From the NCBI RefSeq assembly GCF_010728925.1, contig NZ_AP022608.1, positions 2,294,001 to 2,358,000 of the forward strand: DNA of 64,000 nt, in the 5' to 3' direction. The stretch's first letter is position 1. Every line of letters begins with the position of its first letter. The notes beneath the pieces are model-generated. The model was not told the origin of the DNA. It saw only the letters and a list, made by a program, of their open reading frames with translations, and did no database searches. Both the position numbers and the translations under genes were made by a program. This document shows positions 32,390-41,164 of this stretch, one piece after another. The DNA is from Mycolicibacterium gadium. Its GTDB lineage: Bacteria; Actinomycetota; Actinomycetes; Mycobacteriales; Mycobacteriaceae.

Positions 32390-32422
32390 TCGCACCCCTG
32401 CCGACCATCGGCAGGACATTTC

Positions 32423-32428
32423 ATTCTA
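32423..32428 (-). promoter_or_regulatory. likely -10 box of ssrA
   Basis: TAGAAT on the minus strand, 34 bases ahead of the mature 5' end, fits a precursor that is trimmed by RNase P. No good -35 box is seen at standard spacing. Confidence 0.4.
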
Positions 32429-32506
32429 CCGGCACGCACAACACGCGCCAGCGGACAAATAATCCCAGTTAGATCACCTGACTGAGGTCCCGAGCATCCG
32501 ACTGGG

Positions 32507-33475
32507 CTACGACACCAGGCCCTGTTCGATCAGCCAGTCACGCGCCACCAGCGCAGGATCCTCGCCGTCATTGTCGACTTTGGCGTTCAACGCGAGCATC
32601 GCGTCGTTCGTGAGTCTCGGATTGAGCTGGGCGAAGATCTCTTCCAGCTCGGGGTGCGCGTCGAGCAGGTCGGTATTTACGACCTCGGTGAGGTTGTAGA
32701 GCGGGAAGAACTCTTTGTCATCCTCGAGTACCCGCAGGTTCAGCGCCGGAATGCGGCCGTCGGTCGTGAAAACCTCGCCGAAATTGCAGTCGCCGTTGGC
32801 TGTCGCGGTATAGATGACGCCGGTATCGAGTGTCGTGACGCGCCCCAGGTCGGCGCGTGTCAGTCCATAGGTCTGCAGCATCGGCACAAAACCGTCATTG
32901 CGATTCGCGAATTCGCTTTCCACGCAGAACGTCAGCTCAGACCGGTCGAGCTTCCTCAGATCGGAGAGCTGGGTGACCCCCAGCCGTTCTGCGGCGTCTT
33001 CACGGATCGCAAACGCATACGTGTTGTTCATCGGAGCCGGCGGAAGCCAGGTCAACCCGTTGGTCTGATCGGCCTCGTTGACCGCCTGCCACTGAGCGGT
33101 CTCGCCCTTGATCGGCTGCTCGTTGCCCAGGTAATTGATCCACCCCGTTCCGGTGTACTCGGGCGAGATGTTCGCGTCGCCATTGAGCATGGCTTGGCGC
33201 ACACCGAAGCTGCCGGGTGTATTGGTCAGGTTGGTGACGTCGGCCCCCGCGGTACTCAGGATGGTCGAGAGCATATTGCCCAGAATCAGTTGCTCGGTGA
33301 AGTCTTTGGCTGCAACGGTGATCTGCACGCCTTCGAGCGAATCGTAATGTTGAATGATCCCGGGGCGGGCTTCCAGTACCGCCCCGCTGGCCGATCGCAA
33401 TCCACACCCGCCGACGACAACGATGCAGCCAATGGCGACGACGACCTTGGACCAAGTGCCGACGGGTGTCGCCAT
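32507..33475 (-). CDS. proX: osmoprotectant ABC transporter substrate-binding lipoprotein (ProX/OpuC-type)
   Basis: About 322 residues from the ATG at 33475, five bases after the permease stop. The signal peptide ends in a lipobox, VVVGGCGLRS, with the lipid Cys about residue 24. The rest is a type II binding protein of the OpuAC family (AAKDFTEQLILGNM, SPEYTGTGWINYLG, CVESEFANRNDG), which takes quaternary ammonium compounds such as glycine betaine, choline or related compounds. It is the last gene of a four-gene operon. A longer open frame to 34354 is a shadow over the permease gene. Confidence 0.92.
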   Translation of the reverse strand: MATPVGTWSKVVVAIGCIVVVGGCGLRSASGAVLEARPGIIQHYDSLEGVQITVAAKDFTEQLILGNMLSTILSTAGADVTNLTNTPGSFGVRQAMLNGDANISPEYTGTGWINYLGNEQPIKGETAQWQAVNEADQTNGLTWLPPAPMNNTYAFAIREDAAERLGVTQLSDLRKLDRSELTFCVESEFANRNDGFVPMLQTYGLTRADLGRVTTLDTGVIYTATANGDCNFGEVFTTDGRIPALNLRVLEDDKEFFPLYNLTEVVNTDLLDAHPELEEIFAQLNPRLTNDAMLALNAKVDNDGEDPALVARDWLIEQGLVS

Positions 33476-33480
33476 ACGAA

Positions 33481-34266
33481 TCAGAGTCCCTTTGGCGCCG
33501 CGACGATTTCGACGACGCGGGCCAGCCAGTCGATGAACAGCGCCAACGCGGCGACGAGGATGGCACCGACCACCAATGTCACGTTCTGCTGCAACTTGAT
33601 CCCCGTCGTGATCAGCTGCCCCAAGCCGCCGCCGCCCGTGAACGACGCGAGGGCGGCGGTGCCGACGATGAGTACCAACGCCGTTCGCACGCCGGCCACG
33701 ATCACGGGCAGCGCCAAGGGCAACTCGACGCGGAGCAGCGTGGAGAACGAAGACATGCCCATGCCATGGGCGGCTTCGACGAGACGGGGATCCACACCAT
33801 CCAGGCCGGTCACTGTGTTGGCGATGATCGGCAGTGCGCCGTAGACCGTCAATGCGACGACGGCGCCGACCTGCCCGATACCGAAGAGCACCGCCCCAAG
33901 CGCGATCAACCCGATCGCCGGCGCGGCCTGCCCGAAACCCGCGACGGTGATGATCGGCTTGGAATAACGGCGCATACCCCCTCGGGTCAGCACGATACCG
34001 ATCGGGATGGCTATCAGGCACGTGAGTACCGTTGCCGCAAGGCTGATCGTCATGTGCTCGCGCAGCAATGTCACCAGGTTCGAGACACCCAGCGATCGGC
34101 GCTCCGAATCGGACACATCGGTGACGTTGACATAGACCAGCGAGCCGACGACGGCGACGACACATGCGAGCGGCTGGATCACCCAGCGCGCGAGACTTCG
34201 GCGACGGTCTTTCGCTGTCCGCGAACCACTTTCGGTATCGGTGATCGCCGGGACGACAACCGTCAC
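33481..34266 (-). CDS. proZ: osmoprotectant ABC transporter permease (ProW/ProZ-type)
   Basis: The 261-residue permease has a charged N-terminus, six helices, and the binding-protein-dependent transport loop EAAHGMGMSSFSTLLRVELP (about 167-186) that touches the ATPase. The GTG start overlaps the ATPase stop by four bases. It pairs with the second permease at 35461-36117 to form the channel. The gene name follows the usual mycobacterial proXVWZ naming; which of the two permeases is W or Z is a guess. Confidence 0.88.
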   Translation of the reverse strand: MTVVVPAITDTESGSRTAKDRRRSLARWVIQPLACVVAVVGSLVYVNVTDVSDSERRSLGVSNLVTLLREHMTISLAATVLTCLIAIPIGIVLTRGGMRRYSKPIITVAGFGQAAPAIGLIALGAVLFGIGQVGAVVALTVYGALPIIANTVTGLDGVDPRLVEAAHGMGMSSFSTLLRVELPLALPVIVAGVRTALVLIVGTAALASFTGGGGLGQLITTGIKLQQNVTLVVGAILVAALALFIDWLARVVEIVAAPKGL

Positions 34267-35468
34267 GATACCGGCTCGGCGGATTCGGCTGCGCTGTGCA
34301 ACTCCGACATTGCATCCATGATGGTCTCGATCCGGATGACGCCCTGATAGGCATTACGGCGTCCCGTCACGACCACGACGCCGTGCGATGAGGTCAGCAT
34401 CTCGTCGAGCGCGTCGTTCAGCGTCGACGCCAGGTTCACCGACTCCAGATCTTCGTCACGGTCCACTCGCTCAAGCGAATTCGGCACGCGGAGGTCGGCA
34501 AGCGACATCCAGCGCTGCGGGCGATCCTGGGCGTCGAGCACGATGACATGCTCTCGGTTGATCGCTTGCGCCGCTCTGACGGCCTCGGCGGCATCGCCAC
34601 CGACCCGCGCGACCGCGGCCTCGTGGAGTTGGACATCGCGGACTCTGGTCAACGTGAGTTGTTTGAGCGCCGCACCATGGCCGACGAAGTCGCTGACGAA
34701 GCTGTCGGCGGGGTTGGCGAGAATCTGTTCGGGAGTGTCGTACTGCACGACCTTCGACCCGACCTGCAGGATCGCGATCCGGTCGCCCAGCTTGACCGCC
34801 TCGTCGAAATCGTGCGTCACGAACACGATGGTTTTGCGCAATTCCTCTTGCAGCCGCAGCAATTCGTCTTGTAGACGCTGCCGCGTAATTGGATCGACCG
34901 CACCGAAAGGCTCGTCCATGAGCAATACCGGCGGGTCGGCAGCCAGGGCGCGGGCAACGCCGATGCGCTGTTGCTGACCGCCGGAAAGCTCACGGGGGTA
35001 CCGATCCCGGTACTTGTCTGGCTCGAGGCCGACGAGATCCAGCAGCTCATCGATGCGGCCGGTCACCCGCTTCTTGTCCCACTTCAGCAGCCGCGGGACG
35101 ATCGCGATGTTGTCACCGACCGTCAGGTGTGGGAAGAGCCCCGCGCCCTGGATGACGTACCCGATGTGGCGCCGAAGTTGGTCAGGATCGCGATGAGTCA
35201 CGTCGTCCTCGCCGATCAGGATGCGGCCGGAGGTCGGTTCGATGAGGCGGTTGATCATCTTCATGGTGGTGGTCTTGCCGCAACCCGAAGGCCCGACGAG
35301 CATGACGATCTCGCCGGCCGGAATCTCCAGGGTGACGTCGTCCACCGCCGCCGTCGCCTGACCCGGGTAGCGCTTGGTCACACCGTCGAGCAAGATACGG
35401 GCACCGCCGACGCCACGTGCCCCGCCGGCTCCCGCAGGTGGCGAATCTTCGACTGTTGAGTCAGACAC
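34263..35468 (-). CDS. proV: osmoprotectant ABC transporter ATPase with CBS domains
   Basis: The 401-residue ProV-type ATPase has Walker A GPSGCGKTT near 59, Q-loop VIQGAG, signature LSGGQQQRIGVARA near 162, Walker B LLMDEPFGAVD and switch region FVTHDFDEA. Residues about 275-385 form a CBS pair (INREHVIVLDAQ, SSHGVVVVTGRRNAYQG), which in related transporters senses ionic strength or c-di-AMP. It overlaps the upstream permease gene by eight bases and the downstream one by four, so the operon is tightly coupled. Confidence 0.93.
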   Translation of the reverse strand: MSDSTVEDSPPAGAGGARGVGGARILLDGVTKRYPGQATAAVDDVTLEIPAGEIVMLVGPSGCGKTTTMKMINRLIEPTSGRILIGEDDVTHRDPDQLRRHIGYVIQGAGLFPHLTVGDNIAIVPRLLKWDKKRVTGRIDELLDLVGLEPDKYRDRYPRELSGGQQQRIGVARALAADPPVLLMDEPFGAVDPITRQRLQDELLRLQEELRKTIVFVTHDFDEAVKLGDRIAILQVGSKVVQYDTPEQILANPADSFVSDFVGHGAALKQLTLTRVRDVQLHEAAVARVGGDAAEAVRAAQAINREHVIVLDAQDRPQRWMSLADLRVPNSLERVDRDEDLESVNLASTLNDALDEMLTSSHGVVVVTGRRNAYQGVIRIETIMDAMSELHSAAESAEPVS

Positions 35469-36117
35469 GGATCCCCCTTGAGGTGGTGAGTCGAGTGATG
35501 ACGTTGAGCACGGTGTCGAGAATGACCGCGAGGATCAGGATGCCGACGGTGCCAGCCACGATGGAGTTCGTCGCGTTGGCGCCACCTGTCCGCGAGATAC
35601 CGGAGAAGATGTAGCCACCCAAGCCCGGGCCGAGGGCGAATGCCGCAATCGCCGCGATACCCATCAGCATCTGAGCCGACACCCGGACCCCGGTCATGAT
35701 GACCGGCCAGGCCAGCGGCAACTCGAGGCGCAACAGCGTCATCAGACGGTTCATGCCCATGCCGCGAGCCGATTCGACCAGCGACTTATCCACCCCGTTC
35801 AGGCCCACCACGACATTGCGCAGGATCGGGAAGAACCCGAAGAACACCAGCATGATCACCGACGGAAGTACCCCGATTCCGACGATCCCGACGAGGACAC
35901 CCAGCAGGGCATACGACGGGATCGTCAGGCCAACCGCGGTGATGGTGTTGCCGACCGTCGAACCCCACGGTGAGCGATAGATCAGCACGCCCACGATGAG
36001 GGCGAGCGCGGCCGCGACCAGCAGTGTCTGCAGAACGAGGCTCATATGCTGATAAGCCAGGAATGACAGCACTGACCAGCGTTCACGGACGAAATCGAAA
36101 AACGCCAACTCAGCCAA
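35461..36117 (-). CDS. proW: osmoprotectant ABC transporter permease, first gene of operon
   Basis: The 218-residue permease has five to six helices and the loop ESARGMGMNRLMTLLRLELP (about 115-134), closely parallel to the second permease. The start is a TTG at 36117 (MAELAFFDFVRERW) or a TTG three codons later; no ATG fits. Heteromeric permeases are normal for the OpuB/OpuC/ProWZ class. It heads the osmoprotectant operon, with 184 bases of non-coding sequence upstream. Confidence 0.87.
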   Translation of the reverse strand: MAELAFFDFVRERWSVLSFLAYQHMSLVLQTLLVAAALALIVGVLIYRSPWGSTVGNTITAVGLTIPSYALLGVLVGIVGIGVLPSVIMLVFFGFFPILRNVVVGLNGVDKSLVESARGMGMNRLMTLLRLELPLAWPVIMTGVRVSAQMLMGIAAIAAFALGPGLGGYIFSGISRTGGANATNSIVAGTVGILILAVILDTVLNVITRLTTSRGIRV

Positions 36118-36301
36118 CCGATGCCTGTGAAATGCCGAGGCGCAGTTCAGATCCTTGTCCAGGCCGGCTGGTAGGTAGCCCCCGAATGAACTGCTGCATC
36201 GCAGTCCAACCTACCCATGCGGGACGGCTCACAGGCAACTTCACCGAAACCGCGGCGTCAGGGCAGGTGAGCGGCGGCCAGATGCCGGCGTGGTGCTCAG
36301 G

Positions 36302-37153
36302 TCAGATGACGTAATTGAGATGCTCGACGACACGCCTGCCGACGGCCTCGTCGCCGCCATACTCGATGGCATCCGCATGCTCGGCCAGCGGCACCCGCCC
36401 GCCCGCCAGGCGGGTGAACAGCAGGCCGTCGAGCTGGACCGTCGTCGTCGGATCGTCGTCACCGAAGTCGTCGACCACCTTGGCCCTGCCGTCGACCGCC
36501 ACATTGATCGTGCGGCCCAGCGGTCCCGTCAGCTCCAGCGAGACCCGCGACCCGTCGGGAGCACCCGCCCGCTTGCCGACCACGAAGCCCATGCTTGTCG
36601 CCATCTCATCCAACGCAAGGTCGGACGCGGGCCCGACGAGTTCCGCCGCACTCGCCGGCGCGCCGATCGCGTCGCGGATGTCGTGTTCGTGCATCCAGCA
36701 GTCGAAGGTGCGCACCCGCATGAACCGCCCGTAACTGTCCGGCCCGGCCGGGGTGAAGCCGACGTCGTTCCACTGCGTATTCGACAGATCCGACAACGCC
36801 TGACGCCGTTGCGCCGTCGTCGAACGGAACGCCTCGAGCATTTCCGCCGCACTGAGGTCGCGCAGCGAGCGCACCCAACGCTCGTTCATGACGCCGATCT
36901 CGTTGCGCACGTGCTCGAGGGTCGACACGTCGATGTCGACCTCCGGGGTATCGACGCCCTGCAGCATCGACTCGACGCCGATGACGTGTGCGATCACGTC
37001 GTGCACATTCCAGCCGGGTAGCGCCGTCGCCGTCTGCCATTGGCTGTCGCCGAGTTCGGCGACGAGCGCGTCGAGGTCCCTCCAGACCTCGAAAAGGCCG
37101 GCGAGGACGGCTGGTTTGTCGAGCACGGTGACGGGGCGCGAGGGGCTACTCAC
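36302..37153 (-). CDS. maleylpyruvate isomerase/DinB-fold mycothiol-dependent protein (TIGR03083 type)
   Basis: About 283 residues from the GTG at 37153. The N-terminal 150 residues form a DinB-like four-helix bundle of the mycothiol-dependent maleylpyruvate isomerase family: LPGWNVHDVIAHVIGVE carries a metal His near 50, and RTFDCWMHEHDIRDA has two more His near 150. The C-terminal part (about 190-283) is an SCP2-like fold. The family contains thiol-dependent isomerases and transferases, and the substrate of this one is unknown. A dispersed repeat lies between it and the acyl-CoA dehydrogenase gene upstream. Confidence 0.85.
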   Translation of the reverse strand: MSSPSRPVTVLDKPAVLAGLFEVWRDLDALVAELGDSQWQTATALPGWNVHDVIAHVIGVESMLQGVDTPEVDIDVSTLEHVRNEIGVMNERWVRSLRDLSAAEMLEAFRSTTAQRRQALSDLSNTQWNDVGFTPAGPDSYGRFMRVRTFDCWMHEHDIRDAIGAPASAAELVGPASDLALDEMATSMGFVVGKRAGAPDGSRVSLELTGPLGRTINVAVDGRAKVVDDFGDDDPTTTVQLDGLLFTRLAGGRVPLAEHADAIEYGGDEAVGRRVVEHLNYVI

Positions 37154-37173
37154 GGAGCCGACGCTAGCCCTCG

Positions 37174-37244
37174 CGGCCCGCGAGCGTCCGCGAAATGCTC
37201 GGCGCGGGCGGCGTGTCGGGGTGCAAACACGCACGCTCGCGCAA
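37174..37244. repeat. dispersed intergenic repeat, copy 1
   Basis: A 71-base block sharing GGCCCGCGA, AAATGC, GGCGTGTCG, CAAACACG and GCTCGCG in the same order and near-equal spacing with 45678-45751. CGCGAGCGT near the left end and ACGCTCGCG near the right end are inverted, so the element can form a hairpin. It lies wholly between genes. Confidence 0.7.
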
Positions 37245-37256
37245 CGGCAGTGGCTG

Positions 37257-38411
37257 TCAGACGGCGGTGCCGTCGGCCACCCACGGCACCTTGTCGACGG
37301 TGGCGCTGTCCAGCACCATCGCCGCGACCCGGTCCCGGTGTTCCTCCGCGCTGCCCAAGAGCACCGCGTTCGTCGTGGCGCGCTTGTAATAGAGGTGTGC
37401 CTGGTGCTCCCAGGTGAACCCGATACCACCGTGCACCTGGATGGTGTCGGTGGCGACGTGACTGAGGGCCGCCGAGCAGACTGCCTGCGCAATGCTCGTC
37501 GACAACTCAGCGTCGTCGGATCCGTCGCTCAGCGCCCAGATCGCGTGATACCCCGTCGATCTGGCGTGCTCGACGTCGACGAGCAAATTCGCGAGCCGGT
37601 GCTTCACGCCCTGGAACGACCCGATAGGCCGACCGAACTGTAGCCGGGTCTTCGCGTATTCGACCGACAGGTCGAGCAGGTGCTGCGCGGCACCGACCTG
37701 TTCGATCGCCAGCAGCGACGCGCCGACCTGCAGTGCGTGGTCGAGGACCCGCTGAGCCGCATCGGGCCCGGCGACCAGCGTGGCCGGCGCATTGGTGAAG
37801 GTTACGTTCGCCGCCGAGCGCGTGAGGTCGAGTGTCGCCAGCGGGGTGCGTTCGACGCCGTCCGCCGTGGCGTCGACGGCGTACAGCGCGACCCCGTCGG
37901 ATCCGCGCGCGGCGACCAACAGCACGTCGGCGAAACCGCCGTCGACAACTTGATTGACTGTGCCCGACACCGCGTCACGTTCAGCGGTCACCGACACGGT
38001 CTCAAGGTCGAAGACGCCCACCCGGTCCACGACCGCGACCGCGGCGGTACGGCGGCCCTCGACGAGATCACCGAGCAGCTCATCGCGCGCGGCTCCGGGC
38101 TCCGCCGCGACCAATGCGGGAATCGCGAGGTAGACCGTGCCGAAGAACGGGCCGCACGCCAGCCGCGCTCCGAGCTCCTCGATGGCCACCGCCTGATCGA
38201 CGAGCGTGCCGCCCACTCCCCCGTCGGCCTCGGGCACCGACAGGCCGAGGACGCCCAGCTCGCCGCCGAGCCGCGCCCACACCTTCGGGTCGAACGGCGG
38301 GTCGGACTCCATCAGCGCCCGCATCTTGTCCTCGGCGAAATGGTCGACGCTGAACTTGCGCACGGCATCGCGCAGCTGATTCTGCTCGTCGGTGAACTTG
38401 AACTCAGCCAC
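37257..38411 (-). CDS. acyl-CoA dehydrogenase family protein, non-catalytic-type partner subunit
   Basis: About 384 residues from the GTG at 38411, which overlaps the upstream dehydrogenase gene by eight bases. It has the acyl-CoA dehydrogenase fold (FKFTDEQNQLRDAVRKF, then EYAKTRLQFGRPIGSFQGVK near 265, and IQVHGGIGFTWEHQAHLYYK near 340). The (F/Y)EGT motif that carries the Glu of MCAD-type enzymes is missing; the equivalent reads TTNAVLLGSAEE. With the neighbouring gene this is the pattern of mycobacterial heterotetrameric dehydrogenases, often active on steroid or cholesterol side chains. The substrate is unknown. Confidence 0.9.
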   Translation of the reverse strand: MAEFKFTDEQNQLRDAVRKFSVDHFAEDKMRALMESDPPFDPKVWARLGGELGVLGLSVPEADGGVGGTLVDQAVAIEELGARLACGPFFGTVYLAIPALVAAEPGAARDELLGDLVEGRRTAAVAVVDRVGVFDLETVSVTAERDAVSGTVNQVVDGGFADVLLVAARGSDGVALYAVDATADGVERTPLATLDLTRSAANVTFTNAPATLVAGPDAAQRVLDHALQVGASLLAIEQVGAAQHLLDLSVEYAKTRLQFGRPIGSFQGVKHRLANLLVDVEHARSTGYHAIWALSDGSDDAELSTSIAQAVCSAALSHVATDTIQVHGGIGFTWEHQAHLYYKRATTNAVLLGSAEEHRDRVAAMVLDSATVDKVPWVADGTAV

Positions 38412-39597
38412 GCGGAATCTCCTTCCAGGGCATGCCGGCATCGGCACGCAGGTCGCCGGGCAGTCCGAGAATGCGCTCGCCGAGGATGTTGCGCATGACC
38501 TCCGACGTGCCGCCCTCGATGGTGTTGGCACGGCTGCGCAGATACTTCTGCTGAATCGGGCCCTGCCAGTCCCGCTCGCCGGTGGGAGTGCCCTGGTCGT
38601 AGCCTCGGTACAGAAGTCCTTCTGGCCCAAGGAAATCCATGCACCACTCGTAGATGTGCTGATTCAGCTCGGCGCCGACCAGCTTGCCGATCGACCCCTC
38701 CGGACCCGGGCCGCCGACCGTGGCGGCGGCGCGCGAGCGCTCCGAGGTGAGTCGCTGGGCCTCCGACCGCAACCACAGCTGCGTGAGCCGGTCCCGCAAC
38801 ACCGGCGTATGCCGCTCGGGGCGCGATGCCCACAGCGCGGTGGCGTCGGAGATGGTGCCCGCCCCGCGCCTGCTCCCGCTGCCGCCCAGCGCAGTGCGCT
38901 CGTTCATCAGCGTCGTCATCGCGACGTTCCAGCCGTTGCCCACCTCGCCGAGGCGGTGCTTGTCCGGGATGCGCGCGTCGGTGAAGTAGACCTCGTTGAA
39001 CTCGGCCTGCCCGGTGATCTGACGCAACGGCCGCGTCTCGACGCCCTCGCCGTGCATGTCGATGACGAAGTAGGTCAACCCCTTGTGCTTGGGCACATCC
39101 GGGTTGGTGCGGGCCAGCAGCAGACCCCAGCGCGCGCGATGGGCCAGGCTCGTCCACACCTTCTGACCGTTGATCACCCACTCCTCGCCGTCGGGCACCG
39201 CGGACGTGGCCAGGCCCGCTAGGTCAGATCCGGCGCCGGGCTCGGAGAACAGCTGACACCACAGATCCTCGGTGGTGGCCAGCGGCCGCAGCCATCGACG
39301 CTTCACGTCCTCGGTCTGCGCGTGCTCGCGGATCGTCGGCGCGGCCATGCCGTAGCCCATCGGGTTGAGCCCGAGCGGCACCGGCCCGCCGGCGCCCTGC
39401 AGGATGCGATCGGCCACGGCCTGCAGGCCACGGGACACCCCGAGCCCGCCCAGGCCCTGGGGAAAGTGGACCCAGGACAAACCGGCGTCGTAGCAGGCGC
39501 CCAGGTACTCCTGGACCGGAGCCGTTTTCGGATCGTGGTCGGTGGCCACTCCCCGTGCCAGGTCGGCGACCTTTTCGGCGTCAGCGTCGTTGCTCAT
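38404..39597 (-). CDS. acyl-CoA dehydrogenase, catalytic-type subunit
   Basis: The 397-residue protein has the full fold: QLFSEPGAGSDLAGLAT near 120 for flavin and substrate contacts, WVINGQKVWTSLAHRA near 145, and the C-terminal RANTIEGGTSEVMRNILGER with the conserved Glu-Gly pair. It lies immediately upstream of and overlaps the partner gene at 37257-38411, so the two are made together. Such FadE pairs form alpha2-beta2 enzymes introducing a double bond into CoA thioesters. 192 non-coding bases lie upstream. Confidence 0.93.
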   Translation of the reverse strand: MSNDADAEKVADLARGVATDHDPKTAPVQEYLGACYDAGLSWVHFPQGLGGLGVSRGLQAVADRILQGAGGPVPLGLNPMGYGMAAPTIREHAQTEDVKRRWLRPLATTEDLWCQLFSEPGAGSDLAGLATSAVPDGEEWVINGQKVWTSLAHRARWGLLLARTNPDVPKHKGLTYFVIDMHGEGVETRPLRQITGQAEFNEVYFTDARIPDKHRLGEVGNGWNVAMTTLMNERTALGGSGSRRGAGTISDATALWASRPERHTPVLRDRLTQLWLRSEAQRLTSERSRAAATVGGPGPEGSIGKLVGAELNQHIYEWCMDFLGPEGLLYRGYDQGTPTGERDWQGPIQQKYLRSRANTIEGGTSEVMRNILGERILGLPGDLRADAGMPWKEIPRG

Positions 39598-39807
39598 AAC
39601 CAGTCACGATAGGAACTCGACACCCGTCGAGTTTCACCGGCCCCCGCTAGCGCCGCCGGGAGGGTTTCCGGCGGTCGAAAGCCAAACTCTTCGTTTCGTA
39701 TTTGTTATTCAGGTTTGTCTCAGTTGTCACACGGGTAACAGGAGTAACAAGGGAGACGTGGCTAGCCACGCTCCATAACAAAGAAAAGAGTGGAATGGAT
39801 TATCCGA

Positions 39808-40275
39808 ATGCACACTGTCCTGTACTGCAGCCCCAATGGCCTCGTATATGAAACCCGCGCCTACACCAAGGCCGATATCGACAAGCTCGTTCAGACTCAG
39901 GGTCTGCACTGCCTGAGTAGTGCGGATCGACAGTTCGACTTCTGGTTCTCCGCGTCGCCGCGCAAGTGCCAGCGCCAACCCAACACCATTGCCACTGAAC
40001 TACTGATGGCGACGACGAACTTCTCCGCCAGAACGGTTCCGCTGCTGCGTGGCTGCGTGGTCATCGCCACGCATGACTCGGACGGCGACCTCGACGGGCT
40101 CAGCTGGCAACAACTCGACCTGCTGGCCGCGAAGAACCGCGCGATCACCAATCGTCAGGCGCGCGTTCTCGCCCGCCGCATCGCGCGGGATGCGCGCAAG
40201 CAGCGTCCTGAGGGCGACCGCATCGCGGCCCGCCCCGTTCCCGCCGCACCTGTCCAGTTCGCCTCTGCTCAATAG
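39808..40275 (+). CDS. hypothetical protein, family not recognised
   Basis: 155 residues from the ATG at 39808 (MHTVLYCSPNG); an in-frame GTG at 39790 adds six residues and sits too close to the purine-rich AAGAAAAGAG to use it well. The N-terminal 70 residues look like a small alpha/beta domain, with cysteines in YCSPNG, GLHCLSS and RKCQ. The centre reads VPLLRGCVVIATHDSDGDLD. The C-terminal 50 are basic and helical (RQARVLARRIARDARKQR), perhaps nucleic-acid binding. No signal peptide. The codon use is ordinary for the region, and it is a stand-alone gene between two convergent/divergent neighbours. Confidence 0.65.
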   Translation: MHTVLYCSPNGLVYETRAYTKADIDKLVQTQGLHCLSSADRQFDFWFSASPRKCQRQPNTIATELLMATTNFSARTVPLLRGCVVIATHDSDGDLDGLSWQQLDLLAAKNRAITNRQARVLARRIARDARKQRPEGDRIAARPVPAAPVQFASAQ

Positions 40276-40303
40276 CCGATACGAGCCGGACCACTTCGGA
40301 CGA

Positions 40304-41113
40304 TCACGGCGGCGGCGGGGCGAACCCCGACTGCGCCACCGAAACGGATGTACTGCTGCCGATCTGGCCGTCCTCATCAAAAAGAATGGCGGATCCAGTC
40401 GCGATTCCGTCCTGCGTGGAGTGACTGTGCGACGCCATACCGATATGCACACCCTCTGGGAGCCGGCTCAGCGTCAGCGTGTAGTCGGCGTTGATGAACT
40501 CCAGGCCCTCTGAACTCCAATTCACCAGGGAGGCAGTCACATCCGCCGCCATGGCCGCACGCGTGAAGGGGGTCAGGGGCGCGTCGTCGAACAACGGCTG
40601 CGTCAACCGTAGCCACGTGTACTTCTTACCGCCCTCCGGCCAGTCTTCGTCCGGATTCTGAATCGACAGTCCCCAGCCGTAGGCGCGGACGAACAACGGA
40701 TTGTCGTGCGGCTGCGCAGCCGTTGGAAGCGAGGGCATTTCGACATGGGGCGACCAAATGGTCCCGCTAGGCTGGTCGCCACGACGCAGGAAAAGACCCG
40801 TCGCCTGGCCGACGATCTTGCCCTCCTGGCGAACGACGGCCTCCACGAGACGTAACCGCTTGCCGCCGCGAATCTCGCGGGTGTGCACCTCAACAGGTTC
40901 AATGGCGGCCGGCCTCGGCAGGTCGACGGTGAGCCGGGCAGGCAGGAACTCCGGATCGTCAACGAACTCTTCGACCGCCCAACCCAACAGCCCGCCGACC
41001 ACATGTCCGCTGATCAGTGCGCCCCAGCCGCCCCTGGCGAACGCACGAGGGCTGAAGGTGTCGCCACGACGCTCGAAATACGCGGTGCTCGGTGTGATCG
41101 TCGACTCGGCCAA
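40304..41113 (-). CDS. TesB-like acyl-CoA thioesterase superfamily protein
   Basis: The 269-residue double-hotdog protein contains the N-terminal hotdog with RGGWGALISGHVVGGLLGWA (about 27-46) and a second hotdog with THPFT-like PLTPFTRAAMAADVTASL near 180 and TLTLSRLPEGVHIGM near 212. Proteins of this Pfam clan (thioesterase-like superfamily) hydrolyse acyl-CoA or bind it. The start ATG at 41113 gives a normal N-terminus. It lies tail-to-tail with the 39808 gene and alone in its transcript as far as I can see. Confidence 0.82.
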   Translation of the reverse strand: MAESTITPSTAYFERRGDTFSPRAFARGGWGALISGHVVGGLLGWAVEEFVDDPEFLPARLTVDLPRPAAIEPVEVHTREIRGGKRLRLVEAVVRQEGKIVGQATGLFLRRGDQPSGTIWSPHVEMPSLPTAAQPHDNPLFVRAYGWGLSIQNPDEDWPEGGKKYTWLRLTQPLFDDAPLTPFTRAAMAADVTASLVNWSSEGLEFINADYTLTLSRLPEGVHIGMASHSHSTQDGIATGSAILFDEDGQIGSSTSVSVAQSGFAPPPP

Positions 41114-41164
41114 CGGTGCAGCTCCTACATTTCGGCAATCTAACTAAATTGCCACCAGTATCAC

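Noticed and set aside
36118..36301. c-di-AMP or other riboswitch ahead of the osmoprotectant operon
   Set aside because: I could not find a conserved riboswitch core in these 184 bases; the short palindromes present are not distinctive.
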